From positions 1 to 64,000 of the forward strand of contig JAVTVY010016115.1 in NCBI GenBank assembly GCA_036873755.1: DNA of 64,000 nt, given 5' to 3'. This document shows positions 35,148 through 44,816 of the stretch, piece by piece. The position numbers and the translations under genes were made by a program. The DNA comes from Hanleya hanleyi. Lineage: Eukaryota; Mollusca; Polyplacophora; Lepidopleurida; Hanleyidae. Within the stretch, counting starts at the first letter, position 1; every line of letters starts with the position of its first letter. The notes under the pieces were generated by a model. That model saw nothing but the letters and a program-made list of their open reading frames with translations, was not told the origin of the DNA and did no database searches.

Positions 35148-36026
35148 ATGAAGCGCTGGGAGAAGGTGTTGGATAACTTATACTACAGTCACGACAGTCC
35201 GGCGGCCTATAGTGCATTGCCCGCTCTCTATCGAGCGGCCAAACCCCAGGGGATACAACGTGCCCAAGTCCGAGATTGGTTAAGAAAACAAGACACCTAT
35301 ACCTTACATCGATCTGTCCGTCCCCATTTTCTACGGAACCGGGTCAGCGTGGGAGGAATAGATGCCCAGTGGCAAGTGGATTTGGTCGATATGAGCGCCT
35401 TTGCCAAACACAACGATGGGAATCGGTATATCTTGACGTGCATCGATATCCTATCGAAGTATGCGTGGGTGGTACCCATCCGGACGAAAACGGGGGCGAA
35501 TCTCATAGCGGCGTTCAAGGACATCTTCAAGACCGGGCGCAAACCTTTGTATTTGGAAACCGACGAAGGCACGGAATTCCTCAACAGACCGTTCCAACAG
35601 TTTCTGAAAGCCCAGAAGGAGTTTTTCTTCCATACGTACAACGAGACCAAGGCTTCCGTGGTGGAAAGGTTCAACAGGGCATTCAAAGGCCGCATGTATA
35701 AATATTTCACCTATAAGCATACAAGGCGGTACATCGATGTTCTCCCGAAACTTGTGAGTGGTTACAATCGAGCCTATCACCGGAGTATAGAGAGAGCCCC
35801 CATTACCGTGACCCAACGCAATGAAGCCCAAGTCCGGCGTGTCTTGTACCCCAGCCAATCGCAGCGAACGACGAAGGCGGTGTATAAGGTCGGGGACCCT
35901 GTACGGATCAGTAAAGTCAAAGGTCAATTTGAGAAAAGTTACTTCCCCAACTGGAGCGATGAGCACTTCCTGATTAAACCGCGCCTACCCCGACAGCAGC
36001 GAGTCTATGAACTGGAAGATCTTTAA
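35148..36026 (+). CDS. Polinton integrase (rve), left-arm copy, premature stop before chromodomain
   Basis: A retroviral-type integrase that inserts the element and makes the 6 bp target duplication. The catalytic triad is D78 (WQVDLVDMS), D139 (LETDEGTEF) and E173 (ASVVERFNRAF), a D,D-34-E spacing. An N-terminal region lies before it and a C-terminal beta domain (VYKVGDPVRISKVKGQFEKS) after it. The frame meets TAA at 36024-36026, after which the same frame continues into a chromodomain at 36027-36221; in the right arm the corresponding position reads through. The core is intact, the chromodomain is cut off. Confidence 0.9.
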   Translation: MKRWEKVLDNLYYSHDSPAAYSALPALYRAAKPQGIQRAQVRDWLRKQDTYTLHRSVRPHFLRNRVSVGGIDAQWQVDLVDMSAFAKHNDGNRYILTCIDILSKYAWVVPIRTKTGANLIAAFKDIFKTGRKPLYLETDEGTEFLNRPFQQFLKAQKEFFFHTYNETKASVVERFNRAFKGRMYKYFTYKHTRRYIDVLPKLVSGYNRAYHRSIERAPITVTQRNEAQVRRVLYPSQSQRTTKAVYKVGDPVRISKVKGQFEKSYFPNWSDEHFLIKPRLPRQQRVYELEDL

Positions 36027-36221
36027 GGGGAACCGTTGCTAGGGACGTTTTACGAGACGGAATTACAGCCTGTCGTAAAAACTCAGCAAGACTACCACAC
36101 GGTGGAGCAGATTTTGAAAACGGAACGTCAACGTGGCAAACTGTTTCATTTCGTCAAATGGCAAGGCTGGCCCAGTTCCTTCAATTCCTGGGTCGCTGCC
36201 AACCAGGTGAAACGACTATAA
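36027..36221 (+). pseudogene. Integrase chromodomain fragment, left arm
   Basis: In frame with the integrase beyond the TAA. It contains YHTVEQILKTERQRGKLFHF and VKWQGWPSSFNSWV, the chromodomain core typical of Polinton and chromovirus integrases, which targets integration to modified histones. It cannot be expressed as part of the integrase without read-through. Confidence 0.85.
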
Positions 36222-36271
36222 AGCCAGGCACCACTGCCGTCATCCTTCATTCCACGTCCGACCACAGTGCT

Positions 36272-36758
36272 ATGGACAAACAGCAGCTGCCTCTGAACAC
36301 AACGTCTCCCAAAATGCGCAAAGCGCAAGTGGGCTTTGTGGTGATACTGCTAACCCCGCTGAGTGTGTTGTACGGAGGTGTGTTTTACGACGTAGCCTAT
36401 GTCAGCACGTTGCTTAACCAACTGAGAACACCAGCCATCAGTGAAACCGGTCTATAGATAGCACCAGTCAACCCCGTATCGAGCCCAGTCACCACCACCA
36501 CCACACCCCGTGTACAAGCCCCATCGAGCTCCACACCAAGCTCCACACCTACACCAAGTACACCCACTACGTCTGAAAACCCACCGGAATTCATCACTCA
36601 CACTGAACAGACAACGACGACCGACCTGTACCCACCACCATTATCACTCGCAGTGAACAGACAACGACGACCGACGTTGTACCCACCACCACCACTCCAG
36701 TTCACTCGTACCAAATTTACAAGAGCGGGTTACCACGACAGCGCATACAGCTCGAACC
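36272..36758 (+). pseudogene. Mucin-like membrane protein, left-arm copy, broken
   Basis: Starts at ATG 36272 with a TATA box (36217-36223) about 50 bp upstream. One hydrophobic segment (AQVGFVVILLTPLSVLYGGV) is followed by a Thr/Pro/Ser-rich region. TAG at 36455-36457 truncates it after about 61 codons; the right-arm copy at 45320-45913 has a sense codon there. Function unknown; the layout suggests a surface or membrane protein of the particle or infected cell. Confidence 0.65.
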
Positions 36759-37328
36759 ATGGACCCTTGGTGGCAGCATCCCTTCACTTGCGTCATCGCA
36801 GGAACGACGGGCTCCGGCAAAGCGCACTTCGTCAGGAAGCTCCTTCAACACGCCGACAGCATGATCACTCCACCCCATTGCCCGAGTCGTGTGGTGTTAC
36901 GGAGAAGGGCAGGCAGCGTATGCAGCAATGCCCCACATCACGTTCGTGGAAGCCCTACCCAACCTGACCGATTTGGAACCCGACACCTTGGTGGTTCTGG
37001 ATGATCTCATGGCGGAGACGGATGCGCGGGTCACCCAACTCTTTACCAAAGGCAGCCATCATCGACGGCTCAGCATCATCTACATTGTGCAGAATCTGTT
37101 CAGTAAAAACAAAGAACATCGGAACATCAGCTTAAATGCCCACTACCCGGTTGTCTTCAAAAACCCGAGAGATACCACTCAACTGCTGCACCTGGCGAGA
37201 CAGATGTATCCCGGCCGCACACCGGGTATATGCTCCTCGACCTCAAGCAAGCCACCCCCGACCACCTTCGACTACGGATCGGCATCTTTCCCGGAGAGAC
37301 CCACCACGTGTACATGCAAAAATAATGT
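36759..37328 (+). pseudogene. FtsK/A32-type packaging ATPase, left-arm copy, broken
   Basis: Homologue of 44817-45425. Three defects are visible. The Walker A motif reads GTTGSGKAH, with alanine replacing the usual Thr/Ser. A frameshift follows at about 36872-36885. A deletion around 37222-37232 removes the segment before the conserved C-terminus. Walker B (LVVLDDLM) survives in the second frame. Confidence 0.88.
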
Positions 37329-37400
37329 AAACACATCCACAGTGGCGCCCCCAGCTGGGGTGTGTGTGTTTGGTGATGGGGGTAATAAAAAGAATTAATA
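37329..37400 (+). terminator. Hairpin and AATAAA after the ATPase gene
   Basis: AACACATCCACAGTGGCGCCCCCAGCTGGGGTGTGTGTG can fold with CACA/TGTG pairing around a GC-rich centre, followed by GGTAATAAAAAG (poly(A) signal). The right-arm equivalent at 44755-44817 keeps the pairing with different bases. Confidence 0.5.
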
Positions 37401-37479
37401 CCACAGCATGGTTGGCTTTGTCTCTGTTCTCTGAAGTAGATCAAAAGAGCAGAGTTGTGGGTTCTAGCATTAGTTGTAC

Positions 37480-37824
37480 ATGATGTCTGCGCGAGTACGG
37501 AAGCACGCTCCGACGCTCCGTGTATTGAAGACGGCCCCACCCGAGCTGGTCCGAACCATTGTACGCGGTGCGGACCCTGACCTTGTACGCTGTCTGTGCG
37601 AGATCGGGTACAACCTGTTAAAAGGCAACGTACCGCTGACTCCGGCTCAGAAGACCAAGTTGGCCAAGCATAAGACAGGTCTCCGAACCCTAGTCCAGAA
37701 GCGGGTCCCTCAAACACAAAAGAAAAAGGTGTTACAGAAAGGCGGCTTTCTCGGGGCCATCTTAGCACCGTTGGCCGCTTCCGTGTTGGGTCCAGTATTG
37801 GGTGGACTCTTCGGCCGACAATGA
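37480..37824 (+). CDS. Small basic Polinton protein with GGFLGAIL tail, left-arm copy
   Basis: 114 codons from tandem ATGs. N-terminal basic region, middle CEIGYNLLKGNVPLTPAQK, basic linker (VQKRVPQTQKKKVLQ) and a hydrophobic glycine-rich tail (GGFLGAILAPLAASVLGPVL). I recognise this as a small protein commonly found beside the ATPase in animal Polintons/adintoviruses; its role is not established, though a core or membrane-active part is plausible. The right-arm copy at 44319-44663 is almost identical and also open. Its stop overlaps the next ATG (ATGA). Confidence 0.8.
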   Translation: MMSARVRKHAPTLRVLKTAPPELVRTIVRGADPDLVRCLCEIGYNLLKGNVPLTPAQKTKLAKHKTGLRTLVQKRVPQTQKKKVLQKGGFLGAILAPLAASVLGPVLGGLFGRQ

Positions 37825-37983
37825 ACCACACGAAAAAAATGGTCCTCGTCGAACCACGGTTCCTTCAAAACCTCCAATCGCCCTACCCTGTTCCACCTAC
37901 GGTGAAGGCCATAAACACCCTCGATGAAGAGATGCAACAGATCTTACAGGGAGGGACCGGTGTTAAGCGACAGTGAGAAAGTA
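37821..37983 (+). pseudogene. Truncated start of conserved Polinton protein, left arm
   Basis: Begins like the gene at 43492-44322 (right arm): MVLVEPRFLQNLQSPYPVPP. A small insertion near 37950 shifts the frame, and homology stops at 37983 where the inner palindrome begins. This is the left breakpoint of the inverted duplication. Confidence 0.85.
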
Positions 37984-38640
37984 CATCCGTTTCTTAGTCG
38001 CCATTACTTTCTGATGAATTGGGTGCTTCCGTAGTTTTCTCCATAACCTTAAATTACGGACGTAGATATTTCGGAAACTTGTCTGTATTCTGGGTAAAAG
38101 CTTGTCATATGCCATCTGATGCGCAATTGGTTCATTCATTCCGTCTTCTTCGTAAAGTTCCGCAAGGTCGTTTATATCGGATTCATGATCATCAATCGCT
38201 TTATCCGCGAAGAGATCCCACAAACACACGTCATTCTCGACATCATCGTTATCACCAGCAGCATCATCATCACCATTACCTTCATCATCATCACCATCAT
38301 TGTCATCATCATTATCATCATCATCATCGGCGTCAGTAGCGTCTGTATCATTTTGATTACCATGGTAGCCAAAAGTTTGACCTGAAGTACATTTATTTTT
38401 ACCATCACTACCGGAACTGGAAAATTCGTCCCCATGGACAATACTTCCGCCCGCATGGTAATACGATCCTCCACATGCCGTAGGGTCACTCACCGTCACC
38501 ATATAGGGATGTTCTACTCTACTTGGTGGACCTATAGCGGGACTCGGTGGTGTCTCTTGTCTATGCATTAGACGCATATGTCTGAGCATATTGTCACAAC
38601 GAGAGAGTGTCTTCTGACAGAACGGACATGTACTCGACAT
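37963..38640 (-). pseudogene. C2H2-finger acidic protein, left copy, chimeric 3' end
   Basis: Inverted copy of 39514-40335. It has the same N-terminal C2H2 finger and the Asp-rich region. The last eight codons (RMYFLTVA) are encoded partly by Polinton sequence across the junction at 37983-37984, replacing about 50 residues of the original C-terminus. It is therefore a truncated fusion and shows that the junction formed inside the gene. Confidence 0.85.
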
Positions 38641-39899
38641 GGTTCCCGGTCAGAGGGCGGATACAGACTGAGGATAATGGTGTACAGACGACCTTATATG
38701 ACCACTCACTCACTCACTCTGACTAACTCACTCACTCACTCACCATCGTTAGTGCGTCCATGCGTTAAGACGGGCGTTGGGAATGCCTCACGGACGTTGG
38801 GCATGCCTCAATCACTGAATCACTCACTCAGTCAGTCACTCACTCACTCAATCTCACTAACTCACTCACTCACTCACCATCGTTAGTGCGTCCATGCGTT
38901 AAGACGGGCGTTGGGAACTCCTCACGGACGTTGGGCATGCCTCAATCACTCAATCACTCACTCAGTCACGCACTCACTCACTCACTCACTCACACACACT
39001 CTGACTGACCCTCGCATATATTGGCTGCGCATAAGCGCATCTTCGGTCCCATTGACACCAGGGCCACGAGTGGTCAATACGTCAGATGACGTCACAAGTA
39101 GGTCAACAGCGCCATCTGGTGTCAATGGGACCGCAGATGCGCTTATGCGCAACCGATATATGCGAGGGTCAGTCAGAGTGTGTGTGAGTGAGTGAGTGAG
39201 TTAGTGAGTGACTGATTGAGTGATTGAGGCATGCCCAACGTCCGTGAGGCGTTCCCAACGCACTAACGATGGTGAGTGAGTGAGTGAGTTAGTGCGATTT
39301 AGTGAGTGAGTGACTGAGCGAGTGATTGAGTGATTGAGGCATGCCCAACGTCCGTGAGGCGTTCCCAACGTCCGTCTTAACGCATGGACGCACTAACGAT
39401 GGTGAGTGAGTGAGTGAGTTAGTCAGAGTGAGTGAGTGAGTGGGTGAGTGGTCATATAAGGTCGTTTGTACACCATTATCCTCAGTCTGTATCCGCCCTT
39501 TTGACCGGGAACCATGTCGAGTACATGTCCGTTCTGTCAGAAGACACTCTCTCGTCGCGACAATATGCTCAGACATATGTGTCTAATGCATAGACAAGAG
39601 ACACCACCGAGTCCCGCTATAGGTCCACCAAGTAGAGTAGAACATCCCTATACGGTGACGGTGAGTGACCCTACGGCATGTGGAGGATCGTATTACCATG
39701 CGGGCGGAAGTATTGTCCATGGGGACGAATTTTCCAGTTCCGGTAGTAATGGTAGAAATAAATGTACTTCAGGTCAAACTTATGGCTACCATGGTGATCA
39801 AAATGATACAGACGCTACTGACGCCGATGATGATGATGATAACAATGATGGTGATGATGATGAAGGTAATGGTGACGATGATGATGACGGAGAAGTTAC

Positions 39900-39937
<38 letters not shown>

Positions 39938-40203
39938 CTGGTGATAACGATGATGTCGAGAATGACGTGTGTTTGTGGGATCTCTTCGCGGATAAAGCGA
40001 TTGATGATCATGAATCCGATATAAACGACCTTGCGGAAGTTTACGAAGAAGACGGAATGGATGAACCAATTGCGCATCAGATGGCATATGACAAGCTTTT
40101 ACCCAGAATACAGACAAGGTTCCGAAATATCTACGTCCGTAATTTAAGGTTATGGAGAAAACTACGGAAGCACCCGATTCATCAGAAAGTAATGGCGACT
40201 AAG
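37984..40203. repeat. Nested palindrome in the Polinton centre
   Basis: Arm 37984-39061 is the inverted copy of about 39115-40203, with a ~54 bp spacer. Each arm holds a zinc-finger gene body, its promoter, and a leader with (ACTC)n/(GAGT)n tracts and repeats of 'GGCATGCCCAACGTCCGTGAGGCGTTCCCAACG'. The centre (39026-39151) has a near-perfect stem TGCGCATAAGCGCAT…CCCATTGACACCAG around a spacer with TGACGTCA. Arms differ by indels in the Asp repeats. Confidence 0.9.
39026..39151. promoter_or_regulatory. Divergent promoter or replication-like centre with TGACGTCA
   Basis: Inverted arms of about 36 bp enclose a ~54 bp spacer with GTCAGATGACGTCAC. It sits midway between two divergent zinc-finger genes. 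It could be a shared promoter, or the fused ends of what was once a linear genome with terminal repeats. The first is the simpler reading. Confidence 0.45.
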
Positions 40204-40335
40204 AAATGGATGCGTGAGGAAGACGACTTATCAAATGATGAAGCGAAAGAATCTGCCGTTGAGATGCGTAAATTCTTAATAAACAGACTTTTACCGCGCG
40301 AGTACACAAGACAACCGATCAAACCTTTTGATTAG
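39514..40335 (+). CDS. C2H2 zinc-finger acidic protein, complete copy
   Basis: 273 codons from ATG in ACCATGTCG. Residues 5-26 form one C2H2 finger (CPFCQKTLSRRDNMLRHMCL… ending MH; C-x2-C-x12-H-x4-H). Residues ~90-155 are extremely Asp-rich. The C-terminal part (LWDLFADKAIDDH…, NIYVRNLRLWRKL, HPIHQKVMATKKWM) is helical and charged. I recall mollusc proteins of this layout but cannot name the family or its function. It is probably a DNA-binding regulatory protein of a mobile element or virus. It is intronless, unlike host genes nearby. The left copy is truncated. Confidence 0.75.
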
Positions 40336-42164
40336 TTGATTTCGCCACCAGGACGTACCGTTGCATTCGTTATCGATACACCCTCAGCTCTTTCATAGGG
40401 TTATGGAAATGAAATTGACGTTTGGGTACTAGGATTGCTCAGTTTGTATGTTCGTTTTGAAACTGTCATTACTAAATTAATTAATTTGTATAAATAAATA
40501 TATACTTTGAACTTTAACAACCGAAGTTGTGTCCTTCTTTCTTTCAGCCACCGTCCAGAGTCGTTTCGATATAACTTTATATGGACGCTAGTCAGTTACA
40601 GCTGCTATCCAGTGATAGTAAATATACCATCCATAGATAGGTGTGGCAGCTCTTTATTGTTATTATTGGTTTTGATTATTTGGAATGTTTCATTCACCAA
40701 TGACCACCAAACATACAACTACAAGTTGGACAAAATATCAACCCCGAATGACACCTGTCGGGCGAAACACGCGCACTCTCTGCATAAACTAAGTCGACAT
40801 CTACCACATACTTCAACGCCTAATGACTGGTTACAGTTTTTACAAACTCGGGGTGGAAATAAACGGGCTAATTCTTCCACACATTTTCGTGTTTTAATAT
40901 CCGGTAGTGAAGGGGAATCATTTAGGAGAATGGTTGTCGGACTTCTTATATTCACATTCCAATCATCGTCATTATAAACGGGCCGTGTATCAACGACCGC
41001 ATCTACGGCAAATGCATTCTACAAACTTGGCCAGCCCGAACTACCTAAAACGTCCGCATTTTCTCGTACGAATCCAGCCCACGCAGATTTGTTAGCCTAT
41101 AAAAAACATACAGTTGAAATATTAAACGTGAGCAGACAATATATTAAGATCGGTTATAATCGATCATTTACAACGCCGTTCGCTTATGTACATCATTATA
41201 TCGACAAAGTCATATGATAAAACGTATCGGTATTATCTGTGAGTAAGTTGTAATAAAATCGTAATACTTACGGACGATTCTTTAGGTTCGCTGGTATTTT
41301 CCAGTAAATTCGCCATTCCGAAGTAAGAGATAAATCGAATAATATTAGCCGTATATATCTCGAAAAGCAGTTCCCAAATAATGATTTATTTCACGGTATA
41401 TCCTTTCAACTCTTATTATATGTCGATCGTATTGCATAATTCCATACCCTAACTAAATCGATATCGTTCTATAAATATAAACACCCAACACCATATGTCG
41501 CCATACACGAATTGAAATAACCCATGAAGCCTATAGCCGATTCTGTTTATTCTATCACACGTGTTACACCGTCAACTTATATTACAGCTTCACATGAATA
41601 CACCGGTACGTTCTAGAATCAATACGATTCTGTAATTGGTAACACCGACCGTTCTACCTATACAGCGAGGTCATAATCAATATTTACCGCATCAAATGTA
41701 CCGTGTATTATCCAACACCAAATGTCCCCATACACCAATTACAATAACGCTTTTCTTGTAACCTAATATACGCCGTGTTTTTAAATCCTTATGAACGGTT
41801 AACGTACAAATTCGGAGAAATTATTTATAATATCATAAATCTATACTACATATATATATTTTTATTGAAATAACACCCTTTTTGTAAAACCGATATAGAG
41901 TAAAATATACGCCGTGTTTTGAATCGTTATTAACGATTATCGTATAAATTCGGAGAATTTATTTATAATATCATATGTAGGTCTATACTATATATATATA
42001 TTTAGGTAAATTATATCTATACGTATATAATTTATTAATATCAAATCCCAATAATCTATGCAACTAGAAATCAGTAGTGACGTATGACGGTGGTCGGTGA
42101 GTGGAGGAGTATTTGGGTGGAGGAGTAAGACCTGTGATACGCCTATACCACTACTACCCATAAT
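40336..42164. other. AT-rich inner segment with a decayed frame and direct repeats
   Basis: A markedly AT-rich segment of about 1.8 kb inside the Polinton, unlike the GC-rich arms. A coding-like but broken frame occupies about 40690-41219. Two blocks are duplicated: CCA.ATGTC.CCATACAC.AATT at 41490 and 41717, and AATATACGCCGTGTTTT…AAATTCGGAGAA at 41766 and 41908. It ends abruptly where capsid-gene sequence begins at about 42165. Confidence 0.7.
40690..41219 (+). pseudogene. Unrecognised decayed gene, AT-rich inner segment
   Basis: The frame at 40690-40977 and two further plus-strand frames (about 40907-41095 and 40984-41219) look coding by composition. The last ends …QYIKIGYNRSFTTPFAYVHH before TGA and has no Met. 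They suggest one gene with at least two frameshifts. No family recognised. Confidence 0.35.
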
Positions 42165-42256
42165 CCTTGTTCGGCGCTGGTCTGTGTGGGCGGCACGGTC
42201 CACAAATCAAATTCACTGATGGTGGAGGGGCAGGACTCTGCGTGGATCAAGGACAT
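42165..42256 (-). pseudogene. Major capsid protein, first ~30 codons only
   Basis: Starts at ATG 42256, three bases after the pVI-like stop. The opening (MSLIHAESCPSTISEFDLW, then VPPTQTS) matches the usual start of the Polinton double-jelly-roll capsid protein. Homology ends at about 42165 where AT-rich unrelated DNA begins. The rest of the capsid gene is not in the window, so the element cannot build a particle. Confidence 0.8.
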
Positions 42257-42258
42257 GG

Positions 42259-42665
42259 TTAAGAAAAGATATCCTGGGTCTTCGATGTGCGTCGTCGCTG
42301 GGTCGGTCGTCGACTGGTGCGTGGTCTCGGTGGTGCAGGTCTTTTATTCCCTACGGTGCGTTGTGTTTTGGCGACCAAGACGCCTCCCGCTTCTTTGGCC
42401 CGCCGTTTCAAGGCTCCTTTGGGTGCCGTACCCCCCCCAAGACATCACCGGCCACTTGCAGTCCACTGCGTACCGCTTGTTTGCCGATCGCTTTCACTCC
42501 ACGCATCACCAAGGGCAGGAACGTTTTGACGATGCTCCCGAGTATGTTCCCCAGCCCATGTCCTCGTTGCATGCGTGCACCACTAAAGACGGGAAGGCCA
42601 CCCCCGGCCTGTTGGGCATAATAGTCCATATAGCTGCGTGCATCGCACTCGTAAGGGACCTTCAT
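42259..42665 (-). pseudogene. pVI/pX-like minor virion protein, frameshifted
   Basis: The ATG overlaps the penton stop (TAATG). N-terminal part contains GGGLPVFSGARMQRGHGLGN, the glycine-rich motif of adintovirus proteins compared to adenovirus pVI/pX, then an amphipathic helix (SIVKTFLPLVMRGVKAIGKQ). A run of eight C (42431-42438 plus strand) shifts the frame, giving a stop after 85 codons. The other frame continues with a basic tail to the stop at 42259-42261. Role in the family: membrane disruption and capsid interior. Confidence 0.85.
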
Positions 42666-43453
42666 TATACAAAATGGGGAGCAAGTGCTTGTCGAAAATG
42701 AAGTGTCAGCACCACTTTACCTCGTTCGAATGCCACCGGTCGTCCCGTGTCATCTCTTATATCCACCGTGATAGTGTTGATGTCGGTTTGTCGTACGGGT
42801 AGGTAGAGCATGTGAGTGAAACTGTGGGTGACTTGATCTCCATACGTCTTTTTAATGGGCACCACCCGTAACAGAGGTGTGTTGATATCGCCCACGATGT
42901 GGTTGTCGACTACGTCCGAGTAGACGTAGAGTCCGTACATACCCGACTTCATATCCATCGGGGTCTGGCCATGGTCCTCGGATGGACCCGTGTAGGTCGC
43001 GTGAGCGAGACCCAGCATTTTCTGTAGGATAGGACTCAGTACGACACTCACGTTGGCGGTGAGGAGGATCTGTGCTTTGCCGTTGTGTGCGTTGTAATCG
43101 AAGTCCACGTGATTCTTGAAGGGAAAGGATTTGATGGGTTTTGAAGTATTCGTGACCTCCCGTAGAGCCTTATAATGCAACAGTCTTGTCAGCCCACCCA
43201 TGAACTCCTTGGGGGTATCGTATTGGCCTTCGGGGAGGGTGAGTCGGGTGTTTTTGCCTTCGTAGGTCACCTCGTACCACACTTCATTGGCTCACACGTT
43301 GTACCACGAGTAAGGGTATTGGATATCCACGAGGCCGCATTCCCATCGTCCAGGTAAATGCAACGGTTGCGGTAACTGGGTGATGTACTTGGCCAAGGTG
43401 TTGTCAGGAAACACATCCAGCGAACTGTTACTGGGTAGGGTGAGGTAAAACAT
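42665..43453 (-). pseudogene. Penton (minor capsid) protein with one internal stop
   Basis: The frame from ATG 43451-43453 to TAA 42665-42667 is continuous except for one TGA at 43292-43294, about codon 54. The N-terminus (MFYLTLPSNSSLDVFPDNTL) and C-terminus (DIRDDTGRPVAFERGKVVLT) match the single-jelly-roll penton of Polintons, which forms capsid vertices. About 263 codons is normal length. Only in the right arm. Confidence 0.9.
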
Positions 43454-43491
43454 GGCGACTGAGCTGTCCTGCTGCTGCTGTTCAGCTGGTT

Positions 43492-44322
43492 TTAATAGGT
43501 GTTCCAGGCCTTGGACGGTTGTGTCCGGCGTCGTGTTCGTCGCGGTGACTTGCTACGTGTCACGGCTCTGGAGATGTGGGATGTCCTGATCGAGGATGGT
43601 TTTTTAAAGGCCTGAAAAGAAGGTGCCCGTTGTGGTGGTGTTTTGGGGGGTGACTCCGGTTCCCATTCGGCTTCCCAAGAAGGTAGAGGGCCACTCGGCG
43701 ATTGCTGGGTCCGCTGCATAAAGGCCCAGCGGTGGGGGTTCCCCACCAATTCCTGTAGTACATGCATGTCTTTCAAGCCTTGAGCGAAGACCTTCCATCC
43801 TCGAGGATCCGTGTGCGACCTGCGCTGACGCATCAGGTCATTCACTAAATCCGTCATGTGGGTCCCGGGGACCACCTGATCCTGAACCAGGAGTTCGCCT
43901 TTATCATTCCAAGTCATGTTAGGATTCTGTTTCATCCGTTGTAATACTAGGCCAGCTTGTTTCTTGAACGATGCAGGTACACTCTTCAGGACTTCGTCTT
44001 CCACCTACTGTGGGGCTGTGGGTGGTACCCCTGGTAATGGCGGCTGTTGGAGCGGTGCTGAGGTCGGCGGTGTGTCGCGTGGTGGTGGTGGTGGTGGGGT
44101 AGAGAGGGTTTTGTATTGGTCCATGAACGTCATGTACCGTTGAAGCGTCTCATTGTACCGTTGTACTTTCTCACTGTCGCTTAACCCCGGTCTCTGTAAG
44201 ATCTGTTGCATCTCTTCATCGAGGGTGTTTATGGTCTTCACCGTAGGTGGAACAGGGTAGGGCGATTGGAGGTTTTGAAGGAACCGTGGTTCGACGAGGA
44301 CCATTTTTTTCGTGTGGTTCAT
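43492..44322 (-). pseudogene. Conserved Polinton protein between core protein and penton, one internal stop
   Basis: Continuous frame of about 276 codons from ATG 44322 except for TAG at 44005-44007. N-terminal MVLVEPRFLQNLQSPYPVPP and DSEKVQRYNETLQRYMTFMD, a proline-rich linker (PPPPPPRDTPPTSAPLQQPP), then MTWNDKGELLVQDQVVPGTH and MTDLVNDLMRQRR, then a basic tail. I recognise it as a widespread Polinton gene of unknown function. The start overlaps the stop of the preceding gene. Confidence 0.85.
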
Positions 44323-44663
44323 TGTCGGCCGAAGAGTCCACCCAATACTGGACCCAACACGGAAGCGGCCAACGGTGCTAAGATGGCCCCGAGAAAGCCG
44401 CCTTTCTGTAACACCTTTTTCTTTTGTGTTTGAGAGACTCGCTTCTGGACTAGGGTTCGGAGACCTGTCTTATGCTTGGTCAACTTGGTCTTCTGAGCCG
44501 GAGTCAGTGGTACGTTGCCTTTTAACAGGTTGTACCCGATCTCGCACAGACAGCGTACAAGGTCAGGGTTCGCACCGCGTACAATGGTTCGGACCAACTC
44601 GGGTGGGGCAGTCTTCAATACACGGGGCGTCGGAGCGTGCTTCCGTACTCGCGCAGACATCAT
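44319..44663 (-). CDS. Small basic Polinton protein, right-arm copy
   Basis: Right-arm partner of 37480-37824, differing at only a few of 114 residues (for example T/L in the N-terminal third, S for P in VQKRVSQTQ). Both copies remain open, although neighbours in each arm are broken. The glycine-rich hydrophobic tail (GGFLGAILAPLAASVLGPVL) is identical. Confidence 0.8.
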   Translation of the reverse strand: MMSARVRKHAPTPRVLKTAPPELVRTIVRGANPDLVRCLCEIGYNLLKGNVPLTPAQKTKLTKHKTGLRTLVQKRVSQTQKKKVLQKGGFLGAILAPLAASVLGPVLGGLFGRQ

Positions 44664-44816
44664 GTACAACTAATGCTAGAACCCACAACTCTGCCCTGTT
44701 TATCTACCTCAGAGAACAGAGACAAAGTCAGTCATGCTGTGGTATTAATTCTTTTATTATCCCCATCCTTAAACACACACACTCCAGCTGGGGGAGCCCC
44801 TGTGGGTGTGTTTACA

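Noticed and set aside
35451..35966. 171-codon minus-strand ORF
   Set aside because: Antisense shadow of the integrase; the sense frame holds the D,D,E triad.
37157..37831. 224-codon minus-strand ORF (and its mirror 44312-44899)
   Set aside because: Antisense shadow of the ATPase end and small basic protein gene, which have clear family motifs on the other strand.
39665..40024. Met- and Ile-rich ORFs over the Asp repeat
   Set aside because: They are alternative frames of the GAT repeat in the zinc-finger acidic protein.
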